11,656 nt of DNA, taken from positions 1 through 11,656 of the forward strand of contig JALSKR010000205.1 of NCBI GenBank assembly GCA_026988735.1, written 5' to 3'. The stretch comes from Sulfurimonas sp. (GTDB taxonomy: Bacteria; Campylobacterota; Campylobacteria; Campylobacterales; Sulfurimonadaceae). How positions within the stretch are numbered: position 1 is the stretch's first letter; every line of letters starts with the position of its first letter. This document shows positions 6,743 through 11,656 of the stretch, piece after piece. Below the pieces are notes generated by a model. It had not been told where the DNA came from. It searched no databases and worked only from the letters and a program-made list of their open reading frames with translations. The position numbers were made by a program, and so were the translations under genes.

Positions 6743-7117
6743 ATGAAAATAGCTGTTGAATGCCAGTCTCCGCTTTTGCAAAAGTCATTAGAGCTTTTTT
6801 TGGCAAAGTATTTAAGTTCATCAAAAAAGAGTGACATAATTATTCGTGATGAAGAGTGTTTGAATGAGAGTCGATGTTTTTATATTTCAACAAAAGAAGG
6901 AGCAGATTTATTGAAACCTTTTTCAAAGTCACAGCTCATTCTGGCCTTGGAAAAAAAATATAATGAACTCTATCCTGAGAGTACAAATGCTCAGTCTGAA
7001 GATGAGAGCACAAATGAGAGAATGAACTTTGAAGTATTGGAAAAAAGAATTGAGTTATTAACAAAAGAGTATCAGGAAAATATTTTAAGAGCGGTGAAAG
7101 CATTTTATGAAAAGTAA
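6743..7117 (+). CDS. Small protein with a receiver-like fragment and a helical C-terminus
   Basis: A 124-residue protein I cannot assign to a named family. The N-terminal part has alternating strand/helix character (MKIAVEC, DIIIRDEE, CFYISTKEG). It contains LLKPFSKSQLILALEKKY (56-73), strongly reminiscent of the Lys-Pro-Phe turn and last helix of response-regulator receiver domains. Only about 58 residues separate the first strand from that motif, roughly half the normal distance, and no acidic pocket is clear, so phosphorylation is unlikely. A Ser/Glu/Asn-rich linker (80-93) leads to a C-terminal helix (94-123) that may form a coiled coil. AGAGGAT precedes the ATG. Its 3' end overlaps rsmD by 11 bases, tying it to the same transcript. 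Confidence 0.8.
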   Translation: MKIAVECQSPLLQKSLELFLAKYLSSSKKSDIIIRDEECLNESRCFYISTKEGADLLKPFSKSQLILALEKKYNELYPESTNAQSEDESTNERMNFEVLEKRIELLTKEYQENILRAVKAFYEK

Positions 7118-7706
7118 ACAACTGAGCAAGAAAATAATTGCAGGAAAATATAAAGGGAAAAAACTTTTGCTCCCGTCAAAAGTCACTACACGAAGTTCCA
7201 AGTCTATAGTTTTGGAATCTTTTTTTAATACTTTACAGTTTGAGATAATTGATGCAAACTTTGTTGAAGTTTTTTCAGGGAGTGGGTCAATAGGTCTTGA
7301 AGCACTAAGCCGTGGTGCAAAAAAGATATATTTTATGGAAAAAGACAAAGAAGCATTAAAAACACTTCAAAAAAATATCTCTCAAACAGATCCTGATGCC
7401 TGTGAAGTGTTTGCCGGAGACAGTTTTGAAAATATTCAGTCAGTTCTCTCAAGACTGAAAAAGTCGAATGAAGATGCATTCTTTTACATTGATCCTCCAT
7501 TCAGTATCCGTAAGGGCATGGAAGAGATCTATGAAAAAACTATGCAACTTATAGAAAAACTACCTGCCTTACATGTAAAGATGATTATTGTAGAACATAT
7601 GAGTGGACTAAAGATCCCTGAATTCCTGGGCATATACAAGGTACAAAAATCAAAAAAATTTGGTAATACTACGTTAACATACCTCAGAGACAAGAATATG
7701 GAATAA
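7107..7706 (+). CDS. rsmD: 16S rRNA (guanine(966)-N2)-methyltransferase
   Basis: Methylates N2 of G966 of 16S rRNA using S-adenosylmethionine. The product is 199 residues, close to the 198 of E. coli RsmD. Visible features: N-terminal IIAGKYKGKKLLLP (10-23), the TRSSKSIVLESFFNTL segment (28-43) corresponding to the family's TRPT...ALFN stretch, the SAM-binding motif FVEVFSGSGSIGLEALSRGA (52-71), the acidic Glu78 after the second strand, and the catalytic DPPF (129-132). It starts inside the previous gene (11-base overlap). Its last codons form part of the sigma-54-type promoter of flgI. rsmD next to flgI is a familiar arrangement in Campylobacterota. Confidence 0.93.
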   Translation: MKSKQLSKKIIAGKYKGKKLLLPSKVTTRSSKSIVLESFFNTLQFEIIDANFVEVFSGSGSIGLEALSRGAKKIYFMEKDKEALKTLQKNISQTDPDACEVFAGDSFENIQSVLSRLKKSNEDAFFYIDPPFSIRKGMEEIYEKTMQLIEKLPALHVKMIIVEHMSGLKIPEFLGIYKVQKSKKFGNTTLTYLRDKNME

Positions 7707-7714
7707 AATTTGCT
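7699..7714 (+). promoter_or_regulatory. Sigma-54 (RpoN) promoter of flgI
   Basis: TGGAAT-N5-TTGCT has the invariant GG (7700-7701) and GC (7712-7713) separated by exactly 10 bases, and fits the TGGCAC-N5-TTGC(A/T) consensus. The T-rich -12 end and GGAA at -24 resemble sites described in Campylobacter flagellar genes. Transcription would start near 7725, leaving an 18-base leader with TAAGGA (7731-7736) before flgI ATG 7743. It overlaps the rsmD stop codon. Rod, ring and hook genes of this phylum are typically under RpoN with FlgS/FlgR, which agrees. Confidence 0.75.
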
Positions 7715-7742
7715 GGTTCATCTTTACATGTAAGGATCGCCA

Positions 7743-8789
7743 ATGAAATTTATTTTACTGTTTATACTTTTTTTCTCTACTCTTTATGCAACAAAGATAT
7801 CGGATGTGTCAAATATTGTAGGCGTAAGAGACAATCAGGTTATAGGCTATTCTCTTGTCGTCGGATTGAAAAAAACCGGAGACGGGACTACCTCAAGATT
7901 TACTCTTCAATCAATCTCTAATATGCTTCGTGCGATGAATATAAATATGGATCCAATTGACATCATGTCAAAAAATGTTGCTGCTGTTGTGGTAACTGCT
8001 ACCATGAAACCTTTTGCAAGACAGGGTGATAAACTGGATGTGACAGTTTCTTCTATAGGAGACTCAAAATCTTTAGAAGGTGGCACACTTTTAATGACAC
8101 CTTTAAAAGGGGTTGACGGGAAGATTTATGCTTTGGCACAAGGAGCCATTAGTATAGGTGGACTGAACACAAGAGGTGCAGGAAATGCGTCACACCCTAC
8201 TACAGGAATTGTTTTTAACGGAGGGATAATTGAAAGAGAAATCAATATTGACCTGTTTCATCAAAAATATGCAACATTATCCCTTAAAGAATCAGGATTC
8301 AAGAATGCTGTTGGAATTCAAAAGGCCATTAATGATTATTATCATACACAGTTAGCAATAGCTATGGACTCAAGAAGTATAAAACTGAAATGTCCGCAAA
8401 ATCGTTCTATGATAGAGTTTTTGGCTGAGGTTCAAGAGATTGATATGGATTATCACCCAAAAGATAAAATTATCATAAACGAAAGAACAGGAACAATAGT
8501 TGCTGGAATAAATATAGAACTCAAACCGGTAGTTTTAACACACGGAGACATTACTATCAAAATTGTTGAACAGAAAAAGCTTTCAAAGCCTGCAGGTTCA
8601 ATGAGTGTTGACAAGAATCTGGTTATCGGTTTGAACGAAAATGAAGTCTATACAAAAGAGGGAACAACAACAGTGGCAAATCTTGTAAGATCTTTGCAAA
8701 AACTCGGAGCTTCTCCAAAAGATATTATATCTATTCTTGAAGCGATGAAAAGTGCGGGCAGTATTTCTGCAGAATTGAAGGTGATATGA
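7743..8789 (+). CDS. flgI: Flagellar P-ring protein FlgI
   Basis: Forms the periplasmic P-ring around the flagellar rod in the peptidoglycan layer. The 348-residue precursor is of normal length. A signal peptide is clear: Met-Lys, a hydrophobic core (FILLFILFFSTL), and probable cleavage after Leu-Tyr-Ala at residue 16. The family signature follows: ISDVSNIVGVRDNQVIGYSL, VVGLKKTGDGT, KNVAAVVVTA, DVTVSSIGDSKSLEGGTLL, TPLKGVDGKIYALAQG and ERTGTIVAGINIEL. TAAGGA lies 6 bases upstream of the ATG. Its stop overlaps the flgJ start (ATGA at 8786-8789), so the two are translationally coupled. Expression is probably from the sigma-54 site at 7699-7714. Confidence 0.97.
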   Translation: MKFILLFILFFSTLYATKISDVSNIVGVRDNQVIGYSLVVGLKKTGDGTTSRFTLQSISNMLRAMNINMDPIDIMSKNVAAVVVTATMKPFARQGDKLDVTVSSIGDSKSLEGGTLLMTPLKGVDGKIYALAQGAISIGGLNTRGAGNASHPTTGIVFNGGIIEREINIDLFHQKYATLSLKESGFKNAVGIQKAINDYYHTQLAIAMDSRSIKLKCPQNRSMIEFLAEVQEIDMDYHPKDKIIINERTGTIVAGINIELKPVVLTHGDITIKIVEQKKLSKPAGSMSVDKNLVIGLNENEVYTKEGTTTVANLVRSLQKLGASPKDIISILEAMKSAGSISAELKVI

Positions 8790-9097
8790 TGAGTTACGGA
8801 ATGAATGCTGTCAATGCCCAGGCACAAATGGCTACAGCGAATAAAGCGATACCGAAGATTGATGAAAAGGCACAGGATAAAGCTTTGAGGGAGCAGACAG
8901 ATGCTTTTGAAGCCGTTATAGTAAAAATGCTGATGGATAATGCGATGAAAGATGACAAAAATCTTTTTTCGTCACAAAATGATCCGGGAGATAAAATATA
9001 TAAATCAATGTACAGAGATGAGCTTTCTAAAGCAAGTGCCGGAAGTTTTGGATTTTCGCAAATGCTTTATGATTATTTATCTCAAAAGAATTCGTAA
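8786..9097 (+). CDS. flgJ: Short FlgJ: rod-binding/capping domain only
   Basis: Acts at the growing flagellar rod tip as a cap or scaffold in the periplasm. The 103-residue protein corresponds to the N-terminal rod-binding domain only: LREQTDAFEAVIVKMLMDNAM (34-54), then DPGDKIYKSMYRDELSKASA (66-85) and GFSQMLYDYL near the end. Gamma-proteobacterial FlgJ is about 300 residues with an added peptidoglycan hydrolase domain; that is absent here, as in other Campylobacterota, so another enzyme must open the wall. The start overlaps the flgI stop. A second ATG at 8789 (three bases later) is equally possible and would remove one residue. Confidence 0.9.
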   Translation: MMSYGMNAVNAQAQMATANKAIPKIDEKAQDKALREQTDAFEAVIVKMLMDNAMKDDKNLFSSQNDPGDKIYKSMYRDELSKASAGSFGFSQMLYDYLSQKNS

Positions 9098-9104
9098 AAT
9101 TAGC

Positions 9105-9131
9105 TTAATAAGTTCTGGTGATTGTCGATAT
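9105..9131 (+). promoter_or_regulatory. Candidate sigma-28 (FliA) promoter of flgM
   Basis: GTCGATAT (9124-9131) resembles the sigma-28 -10 element GCCGATAA / CGATAT. TTAA (9105-9108) lies exactly 15 bases upstream, against the TAAA-N15 consensus; TAAG at 9109-9112 is an alternative with shorter spacing. Transcription would start near 9138, giving a leader of about 39 bases with AAAGGA before ATG 9177. Control of flgM by the sigma factor it inhibits is a known feedback loop, which supports the call. Confidence 0.6.
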
Positions 9132-9176
9132 AACTGTAGAGATAAAAACCTAACTAATTAAACTAAAGGATGAATT

Positions 9177-9383
9177 ATGATTTCAAATGTAAATAATTCA
9201 ATGATAGGAAGTACTTATACAAATAATGTAACTTCAAACACACAAAAAAAAGAGAATGCTTCAGTAACTGCTGTGCAAAACAAAAGCAGCAAAGTCGAAC
9301 AACTCAAAGAGTCTATAGACTCAGGACAATACAAAGTAGATTTGTCTGCATTATCTAAAAAAATGGCAGATGAGTTACTTTAG
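9177..9383 (+). CDS. flgM: Anti-sigma-28 factor FlgM
   Basis: Binds and holds FliA (sigma-28) until the hook is complete and FlgM is exported, timing late flagellar genes. The 68-residue protein has a disordered, Asn/Thr/Ser-rich N-terminal half, as expected for secretion through the flagellar export gate. The conserved sigma-binding segment SKVEQLKESIDSGQYKVD (38-55) and ALSKKMADELL close the protein. It is somewhat shorter than the enterobacterial FlgM (about 97). AAAGGA (9165-9170) precedes ATG 9177. It is preceded by a candidate sigma-28 promoter and followed 23 bases later by the flgN-like gene, so flgM, flgN and flgK probably form one late unit. Confidence 0.92.
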   Translation: MISNVNNSMIGSTYTNNVTSNTQKKENASVTAVQNKSSKVEQLKESIDSGQYKVDLSALSKKMADELL

Positions 9384-9406
9384 AAATAAACTAACAGGAG
9401 AATGGC

Positions 9407-9835
9407 ATGTTGAGTCATCATTTGCAGAGTGCTTTACAGGATTTAGAAGATTTAATTTCAATAACAAAATCAGATATTGAAGATATTAAAAAAGCACAAC
9501 ATGATAATCAGTTTGCAAGGCTTTCTATAAAAGAAGAGAAGTTAAAAAGTTTTGAAACAAAAAAAGCGATGATAGATTATGAAATTTTTTCTCTTGTAAG
9601 ATTACATCCAAATGTTGAAATGGTTGCATTACTAGACGAGGCACAACATAAATTACTTGATGATTTAAAAAAGAGTTTAGCAGAATTAAGAGAAGTTAAT
9701 AAACAATATGCAAAATTAGTAGCTGTTGTCAGTAATTTATATAATACTTTTTTAGAACGACTTGTTCCTACTGAAATGCAGGGATATAAAAAAGTTGCAT
9801 CGAAGAACTCGGCAATACTAGAAGTGAGAGTATAA
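9407..9835 (+). CDS. flgN: FlgN-type export chaperone for hook-associated proteins
   Basis: Predicted cytoplasmic chaperone that holds FlgK (and FlgL) for the flagellar type III export apparatus. The 142-residue protein is almost entirely helical and charged, with heptad-like stretches such as LQDLEDLISITKSDIEDIKK (10-29) and a second long helix around 78-118. This fits the FlgN fold. Sequence identity in this family is low, so the call rests on composition, length (E. coli FlgN is 138) and location between flgM and flgK. The sigma-28/chaperone/client order is conserved in Campylobacterota. AGGAGAA (9396-9402) precedes the start; the nearby ATG at 9402 is out of frame. It ends one base before the flgK ATG. 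Confidence 0.78.
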   Translation: MLSHHLQSALQDLEDLISITKSDIEDIKKAQHDNQFARLSIKEEKLKSFETKKAMIDYEIFSLVRLHPNVEMVALLDEAQHKLLDDLKKSLAELREVNKQYAKLVAVVSNLYNTFLERLVPTEMQGYKKVASKNSAILEVRV

Positions 9836-9836
9836 A

Positions 9837-11656
9837 ATGGCTTCTCTTTTTGATACACTCAATATTGGTTACAGCGGATTAAGTGTTGCACAAGTTGGTA
9901 TTAATGTAACAGGTAATAATATAGCAAATGCGGAAAATGAGGGTTATACCCGTCAAAGAGTAGTGACGTCTGCAAAAGACCCTCTTATAACGAGCGCAGG
10001 GAATGTTGGAAATGGTGCAGAAATACAGGATATTGAAAGAATATTTGATAATTTTGTGTTTGATAGGTATAATAGTGTTTCTGCGGATAAAGAATATAGT
10101 GATTATGAGAGACAGACACTTGAAACACTTTCAACTTATTTTCCTGAAATAGATGGTGTCGGAATCAAATCGGATTTATCCGAATACTACAATATGTGGC
10201 AAACTTTTGCTGATAATCCAGATAATGATGCAATAAAAGTTGCTTTGGCAAAACAAACAGAAACATTAACTGAAAATATAACGCAAACACAAAATAAGGT
10301 CTTGGATTCACAAATGCAGGTAAATGAACAGCTTAAAGTAGATATTGATGAAGTTAATAGATTGGCAAAACAGTTGGCAGAGCTTAATAAATCCATTGAT
10401 GTTGCTGAAGCAGGTGGTGGGTACACTGCAAATGATTTACGAGACCAAAGAAATGTAATAGAAAGAAGTTTGTCTAGACTAATAGGTGCTGAGGTAAATC
10501 AAGGACAATTAGAATCAAATATTCAAATAGATTCCAACTCAAATACAAGCACTGGAAGTTATACACTCAGTGTTAATGGTTTTAATCTTGTTGACGGCAG
10601 TACGTATCATCCTTTAAAAATTGAAAAAGGCAATAATCCCTCTGGTTTTTATGAACTCTCTTATGAAAGACAAGATGGTACATTGATTCCTATGGAAGAG
10701 GAAATAAATGGTGGAAGAGTAGGTGCTGCACTTGATTTGAGAGGTCGTTCAATTGATACAACAAGTGGAATGCCTACAGATGGGATATTACAGACTACTG
10801 CTTCAGATCTTGATGCCTTTGCCAAAGGACTTATAGAATCAACAAATAATCTGTATGCAAAAAGTGCAAGAACGAGAATGGAGTCGAATAATATTAATCT
10901 TAATGATGCAACTCCTTTGGTAAATTCCCCTTTGAATATCAATACAGGCTCTTTTGATACAGTAATATATGATGTAGATGGCAATGAAGTTGCAAGAAGA
11001 ACGATAAATATTGATACTGCGACTTCCATGTCAGGTGTCAGTGGTTCTAACTCGATTGAGGGGCAAATTCTCGTAACTAAAGATGACAATGGTGATGGAA
11101 ATGCCAATAATGATATAGATGATTACATTGTTTTCAATTATACACCGAATGCAAGCGGTGATACAAAACTTGAGCTCAGCATGAATGCAGCAGCTAGTGC
11201 GCAGGGGTATACTTTTGCAATTGTTGACAACTTTCCTGATGATACTTTTGCTTCGGGCACAAACTTTGCAGGCGCTATAGGGCTTGGTTCTATTTTTTCA
11301 GGAACCAATGCAAGAGATATTCGTTTAAATGAACAATATAAAACGAATCCAACAGAATTACAAGCAGGATATTCTGCAAATGCAGGGGATAATAATGTTG
11401 CACTAGATATGGTGCAACAACAATTTGAATCATACAGATTTCAAGTGGGTAGTGAGCAATACGATACAACACTGTATGGAATGTTTGATGTTACAAGCAC
11501 TTATGTCGGTATATCTACAAATGCAGCAATATCGAGAAATGAAACTGTTTCAACACAATTTAATGCTACAGAAATGGAATATTTTTCTGTCTCAAAGGTA
11601 AGCATCGATGAAGAGATGACCAATCTCATCAAGTATCAAAATTCCTATAGTGCTGC
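9837..11656 (+). CDS. flgK: Flagellar hook-associated protein 1 FlgK (cut by right edge)
   Basis: Forms the first junction layer between hook and filament. I translated 606 codons with no stop. The N-terminal D0/D1 signature is clear: LFDTLNIGYSGLSVAQVGIN then NNIANAENEGYTRQ (up to about 40). Long helical segments follow (about 85-200), then a variable beta-rich middle. The C-terminal flagellin-like motif SKVSIDEEMTNLIKYQNSYSAA ends exactly at the window edge. Families end about 15-20 residues after this motif, so nearly the whole gene is present (about 625 residues). The middle contains an Asp/Asn/Gly-rich loop (416-429) resembling a calcium-binding EF-hand loop. The gene starts one base after the flgN stop with no clear ribosome site of its own, suggesting coupled translation. 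Confidence 0.95.
   Translation, partial: MASLFDTLNIGYSGLSVAQVGINVTGNNIANAENEGYTRQRVVTSAKDPLITSAGNVGNGAEIQDIERIFDNFVFDRYNSVSADKEYSDYERQTLETLSTYFPEIDGVGIKSDLSEYYNMWQTFADNPDNDAIKVALAKQTETLTENITQTQNKVLDSQMQVNEQLKVDIDEVNRLAKQLAELNKSIDVAEAGGGYTANDLRDQRNVIERSLSRLIGAEVNQGQLESNIQIDSNSNTSTGSYTLSVNGFNLVDGSTYHPLKIEKGNNPSGFYELSYERQDGTLIPMEEEINGGRVGAALDLRGRSIDTTSGMPTDGILQTTASDLDAFAKGLIESTNNLYAKSARTRMESNNINLNDATPLVNSPLNINTGSFDTVIYDVDGNEVARRTINIDTATSMSGVSGSNSIEGQILVTKDDNGDGNANNDIDDYIVFNYTPNASGDTKLELSMNAAASAQGYTFAIVDNFPDDTFASGTNFAGAIGLGSIFSGTNARDIRLNEQYKTNPTELQAGYSANAGDNNVALDMVQQQFESYRFQVGSEQYDTTLYGMFDVTSTYVGISTNAAISRNETVSTQFNATEMEYFSVSKVSIDEEMTNLIKYQNSYSA

Noticed and set aside
9364..9378. Sigma-54-like TGGCAG-N5-TTAC before the flgN gene
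   Set aside because: The invariant GC is AC here, and the bases encode the conserved C-terminus of FlgM (Met-Ala-Asp-Glu-Leu-Leu), so the match is better explained by coding.
10661..11107. 148-codon open frame antisense to flgK
   Set aside because: It lies wholly within the well-supported flgK and its hydrophobic product follows from antisense codon composition.

Overview
This 11.7 kb window looks like ordinary chromosome of a free-living Campylobacterota (the former epsilonproteobacteria), most likely a Sulfurimonas-like relative. This rests on three things: AT-rich, tightly packed coding sequence; a cbpA-hspR heat-shock operon; and the flagellar order rsmD-flgI-flgJ-flgM-flgN-flgK, which is typical of this phylum. 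Genus-level placement is inference. I see no rRNA, tRNA, CRISPR, insertion sequence or phage gene. There is no gene-free stretch longer than about 110 bases.

Layout. (1) 1-657, minus: the N-terminal two thirds of a 6-phosphofructokinase (pfkA), running off the left edge. (2) 748-2286, plus: purH, the last two steps of IMP synthesis, divergent from pfkA. (3) 2391-3680, plus: a two-gene heat-shock operon, cbpA (class B J-domain co-chaperone) and hspR (MerR-type repressor). A near-consensus sigma-70 promoter lies under an HspR operator (HAIR) just upstream, so the operon is very probably autoregulated. (4) 3688-4950, minus: murA, convergent with hspR; one hairpin spans both stop codons. (5) 5059-7706, plus: five packed genes, most of them overlapping. 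They are a small unknown protein, a four-helix membrane protein, a DEDDh-fold exonuclease-like protein with two altered catalytic positions, a small protein with a receiver-like fragment, and rsmD. (6) 7743-11656, plus: flgI (P-ring), a short flgJ (rod-binding domain only), flgM (anti-sigma-28), a flgN-type chaperone, and flgK (hook-filament junction, cut by the right edge about 20 residues before its expected end).

How the parts work together. The flagellar block carries readable regulatory logic. A sigma-54-type promoter (GG-N10-GC) overlaps the rsmD stop codon in front of flgI, suiting mid-class rod/ring genes. A sigma-28-like promoter precedes flgM, suiting late-class expression and feedback by the anti-sigma factor. 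FlgN sits next to its expected client FlgK. The cbpA-hspR unit shows a classic repressor-over-promoter design.

I did not find a clearly new biological system. The best leads are the substituted exonuclease, the unknown genes co-transcribed with it, and the regulatory sites.
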